DNA of 64,000 nucleotides from contig JASHNS010000028.1 of the NCBI GenBank assembly GCA_030041515.1, positions 1 to 64,000 of the forward strand. The letters are read 5' to 3'. Source of the DNA: Acidobacteriaceae bacterium (GTDB taxonomy: Bacteria; Acidobacteriota; Terriglobia; Terriglobales; Acidobacteriaceae). Both the position numbers and the translations under genes were made by a program. The notes beneath the pieces are model-generated. The model was not told where the DNA came from, did not search any database, and saw only the letters and a list, made by a program, of their open reading frames with translations. Positions within the stretch are counted from its first letter, which is position 1; every line of letters starts with the position of its first letter. Below are positions 15,206 through 23,964 of the stretch, piece by piece.

Positions 15206-16501
15206 TCACTCATAAGGCAGATCCCTGCGGGCCGCAGATACCTTCTTCTCCAGATCCTTCCAGGGTGGCAGTGTTGTGCGCGTTCTGCGGAGATAGGCCG
15301 CGAGCCGGGCCACTTCGGCATCGCTCAACGCCGCTGCGTAAGCGGGCATCACCAGCCCTGGCGCGCCATCCCGGCTACCGATGCCCCTGAGCACGGGCTC
15401 GATGAAATTGGCGGGTTCGGCCAGCGTGAGTGCACTGTTGAGGGCCAGTTCAGGTCGCGCGGGGAGAGGACCTGAGGCGGCGTTGGCATGGCACGAAAGA
15501 CAAGCGGCATGATAGAGATAGGCGTCTGAATCATACTTCTCCTCGCTTCGGTGCGAGGAGATTGCTACCGCCTTTCTCATCATGGCCCCGAGGTCGGTCG
15601 CGCGTTCGCGCGCGTGGTCGACATCGCTGAAGTAGAGCGCGATCGCGCGAACGTCAGAGTCCGAAACCACCGGAAGAGCGAGACCGTCTCGGATGACCGG
15701 AGTCATGGTCGCAGCCGTCGCTGCCCCGTGCAGCGGACTGACCCCGGTGCGGAGGTAACGGAACAACGCATCTGCAGTCCATGGAAGCGGAGAGGGATTC
15801 GCGTCGGTCAGTGCTGGCGCGATCCAGCCATCCACTACGGCGCCCGCATAAACGTGGCGCATCTTTTCGCCCCCCAGCAGGTTCCGCGGCGTATGACAGC
15901 CGCCGCAATCGCTGAGCGCTTCCGACAGATAGGCACCGCGATTCCATTCCGCGCTCTTTGATGGATTCGCCTGGTAGCGCCGGTTCCTGAAGAACAGAAG
16001 TTTCCATCCCTCCTGAAGGAAGCGGACACTGAGAGGAAAGGGAAGGGTGCTCGGCGGTACCGTGGCGCTCACGGGACGACGCGTCATCAGATAGGCGTAC
16101 AGCGCCTGAACATCCCCGTCCGAGAGTTCCGTGTACGCGTAGTACGGGAACGCGGGAAACAGATGATCGCCGTCCCGGGAGACACCCTCGTGCATTGCAC
16201 GAGTAAACGCTGCCAGCGACCAGCGTCCGATTCCGGTCTTTAGATCGGGCGTAAGATTCGATCCGTAGATGACTCCGAAAGGTGTGTTGACCCCATAACC
16301 CCCGGCGTAAGGAGGCCCGTCGGGTCTGGTATGGCACGACACGCAATGGCCTTCCGCGGCGAGAACCTCTCCTTTGGCAACCAGGGCTGCAGGGAAACTG
16401 GAGGGATCTGGTCGCTCAATGGGAGCGATCGCGCGCCGCCAGGACAAAAGAGCAACAGCCAGCGTTCCGAGCACAACGGCACCTACTATCAGAATTGTCA
16501 T
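15206..16501 (-). CDS. triheme cytochrome c subunit (alcohol/aldehyde dehydrogenase type)
   Basis: Three heme-attachment motifs CVSCH, CGGCH and CLSCH are spaced as in the triheme cytochrome subunits of acetic-acid-bacterial alcohol and aldehyde dehydrogenases. The frame is open further upstream to 16699, but the natural N-terminus is most likely the ATG at 16501, which places the hydrophobic anchor or signal (MTILIVGAVVLGTLAVALL) at residue 1; that gives 431 residues. Other family signs are GVNTPFGVIYGSNLTPD and FPYYAYTELSDGDVQALYAYL. The protein should sit on the periplasmic face and carry electrons from the molybdenum enzyme to quinone or directly toward the oxidase encoded downstream. The ribosome site is weak. 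Confidence 0.9.
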   Translation of the reverse strand: MTILIVGAVVLGTLAVALLSWRRAIAPIERPDPSSFPAALVAKGEVLAAEGHCVSCHTRPDGPPYAGGYGVNTPFGVIYGSNLTPDLKTGIGRWSLAAFTRAMHEGVSRDGDHLFPAFPYYAYTELSDGDVQALYAYLMTRRPVSATVPPSTLPFPLSVRFLQEGWKLLFFRNRRYQANPSKSAEWNRGAYLSEALSDCGGCHTPRNLLGGEKMRHVYAGAVVDGWIAPALTDANPSPLPWTADALFRYLRTGVSPLHGAATAATMTPVIRDGLALPVVSDSDVRAIALYFSDVDHARERATDLGAMMRKAVAISSHRSEEKYDSDAYLYHAACLSCHANAASGPLPARPELALNSALTLAEPANFIEPVLRGIGSRDGAPGLVMPAYAAALSDAEVARLAAYLRRTRTTLPPWKDLEKKVSAARRDLPYE

Positions 16502-16995
16502 TCGCCAAATCAAGCCTGGTCCTCTGCGAGCTCGATCTTCGGAGACAATCCTGGCAAACCGCGCGTCCTTCCACAATTGGCCATGAGATGGACATGCTTT
16601 TCGAGAAACCGCGCAGGACGGCAGGAGACGATGGATGGCTACGGCTCTAAGACCTTCGTTATAGTCTGCGCATTTTGTCGGAGCAGAGAGGGTCCTCAAT
16701 GCAGGCGCTCAGATGCTCATCCAATGGTCGTAGCTCGAAACTTGCTTTTCGGAGCAGGGCGCGTGCTACTCGCTTGTGTACCGGCCTTCCTTCATCAGGA
16801 GAATTGCTTTACCACGAAGCTCATCGTTAGCGTGCCTTCATGGGTTCGTCTGTCTCTTCTCCGGAATCCAAATGGTCATGCACTCGTCGACCTGTGCCCA
16901 GGGACATTTAGCGGCAGGGCGCGGGGGCAGCGTCCTGTTTCCGCCGATTTTTCGCAATTCGATGCGGCACCATCCCAGAGAATGAGGTGGGGTCT
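16502..16995. other. divergent intergenic region
   Basis: About 490 bases between the divergent cytochrome and aldo/keto reductase genes. Open frames through here are continuations or shadows of neighbouring genes. Promoters for both directions should be here, but I cannot point to convincing -35/-10 pairs. Confidence 0.4.
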
Positions 16996-17841
16996 ATGGA
17001 ACATCGTCCGTTTGGCCCGACGAAGCGCGAAGTACCGGTGATCGGTCAGGGGACCTGGTACATCGATGAAAGGGATCGAACGGCCGCTGTGAGCGCGTTG
17101 CGCCGTGGCCTTGAGCTTGGCATGACGCACATCGACACGGCGGAGATGTACGGGGGCGGCGCTGCGGAGATGATCGTTGGGGAGGCGATCGCCGGGCGCC
17201 GCGATGAGGTCTTCCTGGTTTCCAAGGTTCTTCCCCAGCATGCTTCGCGCAGCAGAACGGCTGAAGCCTGCGAGGCGTCGCTGCTGCGCCTCAGAACGAA
17301 CAGACTGGATTGTTACCTCCTGCACTGGCGCGGGAATTATCCGCTGGAGGAGACGATCGCAGGGTTTGAGGATCTGCAGAAGAACGGCAAGATTCTTTCC
17401 TGGGGGGTGAGTAATTTCGATGTAGCCGATCTGCGGGAAGCGGCGAAGATTGCTCCGGAGGGCCATATGGTCTGCAATCAGGTTCTCTATCATCTGAGGG
17501 AGCGGACGGCGGAGGAAGCGGTTCTTCCGTGGTGTGAGCGGCATGGTGTGGCGGTGATCGCTTACAGTCCCTTTGGCCATGGAAGCTTTCCCAGCCCCCG
17601 GACCGCTGGCGGCCGGGTCCTGCAGCAGATAGCCGCCGCCCATCAGGCCACTCCCCGCCAGGTGGCGCTCCGATTCCTGGTGCGATCGCCGGCGGTATTT
17701 GGGATTCCCAAAGCTTCGAGCGCTGAGCATGCCCGCGAAAACGCAGGTGCCGGAGACCTGCGCTTAACGAAAGCTGAACTGGCGCAAATCGATGAGGCCT
17801 TTCCCCGTCCTCCCGGGCATCATTCGCTGCCCATGCTGTAG
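16996..17841 (+). CDS. aldo/keto reductase
   Basis: A 281-residue TIM-barrel NAD(P)H oxidoreductase. The catalytic tetrad is visible: Asp and Tyr in HIDTAEMYG, Lys in FLVSKVLP and His in YLLHWRG. The C-terminal nucleotide site reads GIPKASSAEHARENAGA. I choose the ATG at 16996 because GAGGTGGGG stands just upstream; a GTG three codons earlier overlaps that ribosome site. The family reduces aldehydes and ketones, often reactive carbonyls. It is followed by an Old Yellow Enzyme and a flavoprotein on the same strand, which suggests a redox-detoxification unit. Confidence 0.93.
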   Translation: MEHRPFGPTKREVPVIGQGTWYIDERDRTAAVSALRRGLELGMTHIDTAEMYGGGAAEMIVGEAIAGRRDEVFLVSKVLPQHASRSRTAEACEASLLRLRTNRLDCYLLHWRGNYPLEETIAGFEDLQKNGKILSWGVSNFDVADLREAAKIAPEGHMVCNQVLYHLRERTAEEAVLPWCERHGVAVIAYSPFGHGSFPSPRTAGGRVLQQIAAAHQATPRQVALRFLVRSPAVFGIPKASSAEHARENAGAGDLRLTKAELAQIDEAFPRPPGHHSLPML

Positions 17842-17915
17842 GCGACGGCAGGACCTTTACCCAGGTGAATTACCGAGCCGGCGTCTGTCGATGCACCTAT
17901 TACGGGGAGATGCTC

Positions 17916-19076
17916 ATGATGGATATGCTGTTTCAGACCTTCAGGCTTGGCCGCTACGATCTGCCGCATCGGATCGTTATGGCGCCTCTTACCCGGTCAC
18001 GTGCTCGCCAGCCGGGGAACATTCCCTCACCGATGAATGCGTGCTACTACGCTCAGCGGGCCTCCGCGGCTTTCATCATTACGGAAGCCACCCAGGTCTC
18101 GATGCAGGGACAGGGATACGCGTGGACTCCTGGGATCCATAGCCGGGACCAGGTGGAGGGTTGGCGGCTTGTCACCGAAGGCGTTCACAAAGCTGGCGGT
18201 CTGATCTTCCTTCAGCTATGGCACGTCGGCCGTATCTCGCATCCTGCACTGCAGCCTGACGGAATGCTGCCAGTTGCTCCCTCCGCGGTTCAACCGAAAG
18301 GGATGGCCTTTATTGAGAATGAGCGCGGCGAGGGTGAATTGGTTCCGTTCCTGGCACCGCGCGCACTGCAAACAGAAGAGATCCCCTACATTGTGCAGCA
18401 ATACGTACGCGGGGCGAAAAAGGCGCTGGAAGCCGGCTTCGACGGCATCGAGGTTCACGCAGCGAACGGATATCTGCTCGATCAATTCCTGTGTTCTTCG
18501 ACAAACCAGCGCGCGGATGACTATGGCGGTTCGGTCGAGAACCGTATGCGTTTGCTGAACCAGGTTGTGGAGGCGCTCGCAGGAATATGGGGACCTGACC
18601 GGATGGGCGTGCGGCTTTCCCCCATGGGTACGTTCAACGATATAGAAGATCACGATCCGGAACGAACGTTCGATCTGGTGGCAAGCGCGCTCAACGAATA
18701 TGGGCTGGCGTATCTGCACCTGGTCAATCCGGACGTGCCGGCACTGGAGAGAGGGACAGAGCCGCACCCACGCGCACTCCGAATGCTCGACACGATCCAC
18801 AAGCAATTTCGCGGCCCTCTGATCATTGCTGGCGGCTTCGATCATGAAACGGCGGAATCGTGGCTACAGCTGGGCCGGGCCGATCTCATTGCCTTCGGAC
18901 GAAAGTTTTTGGCCAATCCCGACCTGCCGGAACGCTTTTGCCAGCATGCCCGCCTCAACGCCGACGATCCGGCGACCTATTACGGAGGAGGAGCCATCGG
19001 ATACATCGATTATCCGACGCTTGCTCAGGAACGAGGGGAAGAGCCCAGGATCCAGATCGACGAGAGGTGGCGTTAG
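17916..19076 (+). CDS. Old Yellow Enzyme family alkene reductase (NemA/XenB-like)
   Basis: FMN-dependent TIM-barrel enzyme of about 386 residues. Typical segments are LPHRIVMAPLTRSRA, FLQLWHVGRISHPA, FDGIEVHAANGYLLDQFL, DDYGGSVENRMR and LIAFGRKFLANPDLPER. Such enzymes use NADPH to reduce activated C=C bonds, nitro compounds or nitrate esters. The frame opens further upstream (GTG at 17865); several ATGs follow GGGGAGA at 17904-17910, and 17916 or 17919 has the best spacing. It begins 74 bases after the aldo/keto reductase and is followed within 13 bases by the thioredoxin-reductase-like gene. Confidence 0.92.
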   Translation: MMDMLFQTFRLGRYDLPHRIVMAPLTRSRARQPGNIPSPMNACYYAQRASAAFIITEATQVSMQGQGYAWTPGIHSRDQVEGWRLVTEGVHKAGGLIFLQLWHVGRISHPALQPDGMLPVAPSAVQPKGMAFIENERGEGELVPFLAPRALQTEEIPYIVQQYVRGAKKALEAGFDGIEVHAANGYLLDQFLCSSTNQRADDYGGSVENRMRLLNQVVEALAGIWGPDRMGVRLSPMGTFNDIEDHDPERTFDLVASALNEYGLAYLHLVNPDVPALERGTEPHPRALRMLDTIHKQFRGPLIIAGGFDHETAESWLQLGRADLIAFGRKFLANPDLPERFCQHARLNADDPATYYGGGAIGYIDYPTLAQERGEEPRIQIDERWR

Positions 19077-19089
19077 GGGCGGTGAGCTT

Positions 19090-20394
19090 ATGGAACAAAC
19101 TCCTGTGGTTATCAGATCGGCTATGACGAAGTTTGATATGAATAACGGTAAGTCGCCGCTGCAGCTCCTGGGAAGACGCGGATCGGCAGAGGCCTATGCT
19201 CTGCGCGATTTCTTCTATAGAAGTGGCGTTCCCTTCGAGTGGATTGAGCTCACCACCGACTCTGAAGCGCGCGAGCATGCTCAGTTGGCAGGGTTGACCG
19301 ACAGTCGCCTGCCACTGTGTTTGTTTCCAGACGGCACGCGGCTGGACCATGCAACCATCCACCAGGTTTGCGATAAGTTGGGATGGCTTCGGGCGCCTTC
19401 CCGCACTGAATACGATCTGGCCATTCTGGGCGCCGGGCCGGCTGGCCTGAGTGCCGCGGTCTACGGCGCATCGGAGGGGTTGAAGACTCTGGTGATCGAG
19501 CGCTCGGCGGTCGGTGGGCAGGCGGCGACCAGTTCACGCATCGAAAATTATCTGGGATTTCCCGAAGGAGTCGCGGGCTCGGAACTTGCCTGCCGGGCGC
19601 GCGAGCAGGCGCTTCGTTTTGGGGCTGAGATTCTGCTTCTCCAGGAAGGTGTACGCGCTGATTTTGCGGGCGGCGCAGGCATTGGTTACCTCGCGGACGG
19701 AATCCGGTTTGGGATGCGATCCTCGATCTGTGCCTCCGGTGTGGATTATCGCCGCCTGAATCTCTGGAATGAAGACCAGCTGCGCGGTGCAGGCGTATAT
19801 TACGGCGCCGGCGCAAGCGAAGCCGATCTGTGTGCCCACGAAACGGTCTTTGTCGTGGGCGGTGGCAACTCCGCCGGCCAGGCGGCATTGCATTTCTGCG
19901 AGCGTGCCAGGAAAGTTGTCATCCTGATTCGCGGGGACGGATTAAAGGAGACGGTCTCGCAGTATCTGGTCGACCGCATCCTCACAGCGGCAAATATCGA
20001 AGTGCTGCCGCACACCGAAGTTGTAGAACTCCACGGCGACCCGATACTTGAGGCCATTACGATCAGGAACAATCAGTCAGGCAATGAATGGGTGGTGAAC
20101 ACGCACTGGCTCTTTCTCTGCCTTGGTGGCGTGCCCAACACGGCGTGGGCGGCGCACTCTCATATTCTGCGGGATGAGCAGGGGTATCTCGTGACCGGGC
20201 CTGATCTCAGGCGGTATGGCGTATCCGCGGACAACTGGCCGCTCGAGCGGGAGCCGTTCTACCTGGAAACGAGCATTCCGGGGCTCTTCGCCGCCGGCGA
20301 CGTGCGCCATGGATCGGTGAAGCGCTGCGCGTCGGCAGTAGGCGAAGGAGCCATGGCGGTGACTTTCGCCCATCGATATCTTGCACGCCAGTGA
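19090..20394 (+). CDS. thioredoxin-reductase-like FAD/NAD(P)H oxidoreductase without the redox CXXC
   Basis: A 434-residue protein. Residues 1-100 look like a thioredoxin/glutaredoxin-fold domain but contain no CXXC. Residues 105-430 follow the thioredoxin-reductase plan: FAD site ILGAGPAGLSAAVYGASEG, GGQAATSSRIENYLGFP, NAD(P)H site VVGGGNSAGQAALHF and the FAD tail PGLFAAGDVR. Where the thioredoxin reductase CATCDG motif is expected, after GRGV-like GAGVYYGA, the sequence is ASEADLC, so no dithiol centre is present. It therefore probably does not reduce thioredoxin; the acceptor is unknown. It starts 13 bases after the previous gene and is followed 17 bases later by a zinc-finger gene, a pairing that suggests a shared function. 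Confidence 0.88.
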   Translation: MEQTPVVIRSAMTKFDMNNGKSPLQLLGRRGSAEAYALRDFFYRSGVPFEWIELTTDSEAREHAQLAGLTDSRLPLCLFPDGTRLDHATIHQVCDKLGWLRAPSRTEYDLAILGAGPAGLSAAVYGASEGLKTLVIERSAVGGQAATSSRIENYLGFPEGVAGSELACRAREQALRFGAEILLLQEGVRADFAGGAGIGYLADGIRFGMRSSICASGVDYRRLNLWNEDQLRGAGVYYGAGASEADLCAHETVFVVGGGNSAGQAALHFCERARKVVILIRGDGLKETVSQYLVDRILTAANIEVLPHTEVVELHGDPILEAITIRNNQSGNEWVVNTHWLFLCLGGVPNTAWAAHSHILRDEQGYLVTGPDLRRYGVSADNWPLEREPFYLETSIPGLFAAGDVRHGSVKRCASAVGEGAMAVTFAHRYLARQ

Positions 20395-20411
20395 AGAAGG
20401 GAGGATGATAA

Positions 20412-20705
20412 ATGGCCTCTTGTTCTCATCTCGACCACATTCGCTCCGTAACTCCGCGCACTCCCCGCGGATGTGAGGAATGCCTGAAGCTGGGGGATCC
20501 GTGGGTGCACCTGCGCCTGTGCCTGGAGTGCGGACATGTAGGGTGCTGCGACTCATCGAAAAACAAGCATGCGCGGAAACATTTCCACTGGTCGGGTCAC
20601 CCGATCATGCGGTCCCTCGAATCAGGGGAAAACTGGGGATGGTGTTACATCGATCACGTTGTCCTGGAATTTGCAGCCTTCATTTTTCCGACGGGTACAA
20701 CATAG
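20412..20705 (+). CDS. UBP-type zinc finger protein
   Basis: A 97-residue protein that is essentially one ZnF-UBP domain: CEECLKLGDPWVHLRLC, CGHVGCCDSSKNKHARKHF and HPIMRSLESGENWGWCYID give the expected Cys and His ligands and the conserved Gly-Trp segment. In eukaryotes the domain binds the free C-terminal Gly-Gly of ubiquitin; bacterial stand-alone versions have unknown ligands. GGGAGGA lies about 7 bases before the ATG. The gene is 17 bases downstream of the flavoprotein, so cotranscription and a joint role are likely. Confidence 0.9.
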   Translation: MASCSHLDHIRSVTPRTPRGCEECLKLGDPWVHLRLCLECGHVGCCDSSKNKHARKHFHWSGHPIMRSLESGENWGWCYIDHVVLEFAAFIFPTGTT

Positions 20706-21103
20706 CCGCGCCGAGTGGCAGGCGCCCATTTCGAGACACCCAGGCTATGTCTCATCTCAGCGATTGCCGGCAGGACATGTCGTTGGGAAGATAGTTCTGC
20801 GAATTCATTCGCGCTTCGCAGCGACGTAGACCACATTCAGTACCTGTCATGTGCCCGGATCGTCCCGCGAGCTATCAGGCAACCGGCAAATCAGCTCTCC
20901 ACAGAGGGCATCTTCGGCTACGACGAATCGCCCATGGATCCCCTCTCCTCCTGGCCAATTGTTTTTCCCGGGAAGTCAGGGCTTATCGTGTGTCCGTGGA
21001 GTTCCTTCCAGATCGCCCCACCAGTATCAACTGTGCGAGGCGGAGCAACGACAATCAATTCGAGTGGCAGCTCTCAACGGGAGACCGCCATGTAAGGAGT
21101 GCT
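20706..21103. other. intergenic region with a short palindrome
   Basis: About 400 bases without a recognisable gene. A perfect 10-base palindrome TTCCCGGGAA at 20965-20974 could be an operator for the YfdX gene that follows, but a palindrome this short also arises by chance. Confidence 0.35.
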
Positions 21104-21985
21104 ATGACTGAAACCGACACACGACCGGCGCTGGAAACACAACGCAGCCATGCCGAAAAACAGGCTCGTCCGGAGCTTGAAAAATGGCGTCAGACAGCCG
21201 AGCACAAAGCCGAGGAGACGCTGGACGAAGATGCCATGGCCGCCATCAATGAGACAGTGAGGGCCATCGATGCCATCGCCTCCGGCAATACGAAAGAGGC
21301 CTTGCAGAGGATCGAGCAGGCGACGGGCAAGGTGGACGTTGCCATCGCGCGCAACCCAAAGCTGGCACGCATCCCTGTCCGGACGGAGGCGGTGATCCTT
21401 GATGCGGCCCCTGCAGATATGGGCAAAATCCGGCGGCTTGCCGATCTGGCCGAGACCGCGATGTTGCTGGAGGATTACCCGGGCGCCCGGTCGCTGCTCG
21501 ATGCGCTGCGCAGCGAAATCAGGATCCGTACATGGTATTTGCCGCTGGTGGATTTTCCGACAGCATTGCGCGATGCGGCGACTCTGCTCGACCGGGACCG
21601 CGAGGTTGCAGGCAAGGCACTCTTGGCGGCGCTGCGCACGCTGATAGCATCCGATCGAGTGATGCCGATCCCCCTGCTGCTGGCGCAGGAGGCTGTCGAG
21701 CACGCGCAGATGCTGGCCGCTAAAGACAAGGATGCGGCGCAGGAGGAGCTCGAGCGCGCGCGCTTCGCATTAAATCGGGCTAAGACGCTGGGTTACAGGC
21801 GGAAAGATACGGAATACGAAACGCTGAAGAGCCAGATAGAGACCCTGAGGAAGCAGTTGCGCGGGAGCGGCGATACTGCGTCGAGTTTCCAGAAGCTCAT
21901 ACAAAACCTCACCGCATTTGTGAAGCGGCAATCGGAGCATTCCACGTCCTCCGCGGGTCAGGCACCCGCGAACAAGGCCGCTTGA
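21104..21985 (+). CDS. YfdX family protein, cytosolic-looking copy
   Basis: A 293-residue, strongly helical protein. The YfdX core runs from about residue 45 (DEDAMAAINETVRAIDAIASGNTKEAL, then IEQATGKVDVAIARNP) to about 230 (MPIPLLLAQEAVEHAQMLAAKDKDAA). YfdX proteins are associated with acid and heat stress; E. coli yfdX is in the EvgA regulon. There is no signal peptide or lipobox, unlike the second copy at 25347, with which it shares AMAAI, AIDAIASG, ATGK, RNP, MLLEDYP-like and the IPL.LAQ motif. The frame is open upstream, but AAGGAG at 21094-21099 fixes the ATG at 21104. The tail is rich in Ser, Ala and Gln. Confidence 0.9.
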   Translation: MTETDTRPALETQRSHAEKQARPELEKWRQTAEHKAEETLDEDAMAAINETVRAIDAIASGNTKEALQRIEQATGKVDVAIARNPKLARIPVRTEAVILDAAPADMGKIRRLADLAETAMLLEDYPGARSLLDALRSEIRIRTWYLPLVDFPTALRDAATLLDRDREVAGKALLAALRTLIASDRVMPIPLLLAQEAVEHAQMLAAKDKDAAQEELERARFALNRAKTLGYRRKDTEYETLKSQIETLRKQLRGSGDTASSFQKLIQNLTAFVKRQSEHSTSSAGQAPANKAA

Positions 21986-21999
21986 ATAGAAAATGGATC

Positions 22000-22059
22000 G
22001 CTCTTCTGCGGCAGCCGGCGTCGTCGCCTGAACGGAAGAGCAAGGGGCAGGAGTTTTTT
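22000..22059. terminator. possible terminator between convergent genes
   Basis: GCTCTTC (22000-22006) pairs with GAAGAGC (22035-22041) around an inner GGCG-TCGT-CGCC hairpin, and six T residues lie at 22054-22059. It sits between the convergent YfdX and HdeD genes. The T-tract is 12 bases from the stem, so an efficient intrinsic terminator is not certain. Confidence 0.35.
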
Positions 22060-22096
22060 GCTGGAGCGGCGGCAGTCTGGATCGATCCCTTCCACT

Positions 22097-22663
22097 TCAA
22101 GCTGCGTTCACCGGTCTCGGCCGCAGCATCGGGAGCGAGAGCCGCGCGATACCGCTGAACAACAGGCTGACTCCCACGAGCGTCCCCAGCGCCCACAGCG
22201 AACTCGACGGCCAGCCCACGAAGATCAGAACCGACAAAAATAATGAGATGATTCCGTCGACCAGGAACCATGCCGATCCCGGCAGCAGCCGCAGCCAGAG
22301 GAAGAACGCCAGTTCGAGCACGCCTTCGATCGCGATGTAACAGGCCAGAACCAGGGTAAGCGCGAAGACCGCGTTGACCGGCAGCAGCAGCATGGTGACA
22401 CCGGCAATGGAGTAGATGAGCCCGATGAGAATCTGCCAGATCACGCCGCCGCCCTTTCTTCCAAACCAGGCATAGACCAGGTGTGCGATCCCGCTGATCA
22501 GCACCAGACTCCCGAAGAAGATGGTACCGACAAGACCGGCGGCAAAGGGAACCCAAATGGCGGCAAAACCGGCCAGCATCAGAATGATGCCCATGAAAAT
22601 GGACCAGCCGGTCTCGCGTCGCGTCCTCAGCGGAGCGCTGTGAGTCGATGCAAATGTGTTCAC
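22097..22663 (-). CDS. HdeD family acid-resistance membrane protein
   Basis: About 188 residues with six hydrophobic helices, beginning after a short charged N-terminus (TGWSIFMGIILMLAGFAAI, LVGTIFFGSLVLISGIAHLV, LIGLIYSIAGVTMLLLPV and so on). This is the DUF308/HdeD architecture; in E. coli HdeD contributes to acid resistance at high cell density. The frame continues to 22744, but GTG at 22663 follows TCCGGAGGAA at a good distance, so I start there. It lies downstream of Hsp20 and DUF4136 genes on the same strand. Within the island it matches the HdeD member of the enterobacterial stress-tolerance locus. Confidence 0.9.
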   Translation of the reverse strand: MNTFASTHSAPLRTRRETGWSIFMGIILMLAGFAAIWVPFAAGLVGTIFFGSLVLISGIAHLVYAWFGRKGGGVIWQILIGLIYSIAGVTMLLLPVNAVFALTLVLACYIAIEGVLELAFFLWLRLLPGSAWFLVDGIISLFLSVLIFVGWPSSSLWALGTLVGVSLLFSGIARLSLPMLRPRPVNAA

Positions 22664-22740
22664 CTCAGCGTTCCTCCGGATTGAGCTTGGTAGTACCCAA
22701 ATCAGCGGCTTCTTCTGGCGTGAAATACATAGAATGCATT

Positions 22741-23274
22741 TCACTCGACATGTGGCGGGAAGTGAGAGAACATCTTGTCAACCGCCTTGCGCATCTTCTC
22801 GGTGTCCTTCTCTGGCTTGTCAGAGAGCGTGTCGCGTGCCACGCCGCGCCATATCAGGCCCTTTCCCGCTGTGTCGTACAGGTCTACGATCAGCGTGCCT
22901 ACGGGAACTTCTTCCACGTTCGTGGTTGCCCAGCCGGTGCCCCAGCCGTGCCATCGCCAACCGCCTCCCAGGCCGTCGTAGAACGTGGTGTATTCCCTCT
23001 GGTGCTTCAGGATCGCAACCGCAGACACCGTTACGTCTCCGCCCTCGGGAGTCAGTTGCCATCCTTTCGACTGCAGTGCCTGATCGACAGCATCCTTAAT
23101 ACGAGGCTCAAAGAGCGGGTCGGAGCAGTAAAGGTGTCCCCACGAGTAGGTGTGATATTGCGAGAAGTGAACGGAGTGATCGTAGTCGGTGACTATCTGC
23201 TGCGCCCGTGCGATCAACGGCATCACGCCAAGTGCGAGCGCCATCATGAATCCGGTTTTCTGAAAGAACTTCAC
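22741..23274 (-). CDS. DUF4136 exported protein
   Basis: A 177-residue protein with an N-terminal signal peptide (KTGFMMALALGVMPLIARAQ). The mature part has DUF4136 features: DYDHSVHFSQYHTYSWG, RIKDAVDQALQSKGWQ, VPVGTLIVDLYDTAGKGLIWRG and the closing KMFSHFPP. Function is unknown; the family is found in the envelope of many Gram-negatives. The start is GTG at 23274, supported by AAGGAGA 8 bases upstream; the longer frame to 23319 lacks such a site. There is no lipobox Cys. It lies between the Hsp20 and HdeD genes in one probable operon. A decayed relative is at 35464-35605. Confidence 0.88.
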   Translation of the reverse strand: MKFFQKTGFMMALALGVMPLIARAQQIVTDYDHSVHFSQYHTYSWGHLYCSDPLFEPRIKDAVDQALQSKGWQLTPEGGDVTVSAVAILKHQREYTTFYDGLGGGWRWHGWGTGWATTNVEEVPVGTLIVDLYDTAGKGLIWRGVARDTLSDKPEKDTEKMRKAVDKMFSHFPPHVE

Positions 23275-23325
23275 AAAGCGTCTCCTTCTATGTGCTCTCT
23301 GCATGGTTCGAGGGCCCACGGTGCG

Positions 23326-23964
23326 TCACGCCGCCTGTTTTTGCGGCTCAGCCGGCTTGCTCTCTTCGCTCGCCGCCTGGCTTGCGGCAGTCCCCTGTTC
23401 GCTTCCCGATTCAATGGCAACGGGCCGCCGCTCGCTGGCTCGTGGCGGAGCGGGAACCGTGATCTCGAGAAGGCCGTTGCGGAACCTGGCCTTCGCCTGA
23501 TCGACCTGCGCGCCTTCCGGCAATGGAATTGTGCGATAAAAGACGCCGTACTCGCGTTCGGTGCGTCGCACACCGCGACGATTCTCCTCATGCTGGACGC
23601 GACGCTCGCCCTGAATGACGATCTCGTTATCGTCGATCTCCACCCGAACTTCTTCGGGCGACAGTCCCGGCAGCTCCGCCTGCACATGTAGCTTGCCGTT
23701 GCTCTCGCTCACTTCAACCGCCGGCAGCCACCCTGCATCGCCGCTCATGAGGCCGAGGCCTCCCGCCGCACGTTCCAGCTCCCGGGTCATTCTCCTCATC
23801 ATTCCCAACGGGCTGAACCACAAGAGATCGAAAGGATTCAGCAGCAGTCCCGTGTCGGGAATTCTGAGCCGGCGTGCCAGCGATGCGGATCCCAACGACC
23901 CCTGCTGCTCTTTCCCCTGTTGCTCATTCGTTGTTGCCAATGCCTTCTCGCTTTGTGCTGCCAT
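23326..23964 (-). CDS. Hsp20 / alpha-crystallin small heat-shock protein
   Basis: A 212-residue small chaperone. The alpha-crystallin domain spans about residues 80-180: WLPAVEVSESNGKLHVQAEL, LSPEEVRVEIDDNEIVIQGER, YGVFYRTIPLPEGA and the signature ARFRNGLLEITVP. A long Gln/Glu-rich N-terminal arm and an Ala/Ser/Glu tail flank it. It binds unfolding proteins without ATP. ATG at 23964 has AGGAG 8 bases upstream; the frame extends 35 codons further without a site. It is the first gene of the minus-strand unit Hsp20-DUF4136-HdeD. No CIRCE-type inverted repeat was found upstream. Confidence 0.93.
   Translation of the reverse strand: MAAQSEKALATTNEQQGKEQQGSLGSASLARRLRIPDTGLLLNPFDLLWFSPLGMMRRMTRELERAAGGLGLMSGDAGWLPAVEVSESNGKLHVQAELPGLSPEEVRVEIDDNEIVIQGERRVQHEENRRGVRRTEREYGVFYRTIPLPEGAQVDQAKARFRNGLLEITVPAPPRASERRPVAIESGSEQGTAASQAASEESKPAEPQKQAA

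Noticed and set aside
17857-17870. TTTACC-CA-GGTGAA, similar to the inverted repeat at 6735
   Set aside because: One short imperfect match upstream of an unrelated redox gene is expected by chance; not enough for a shared regulon.
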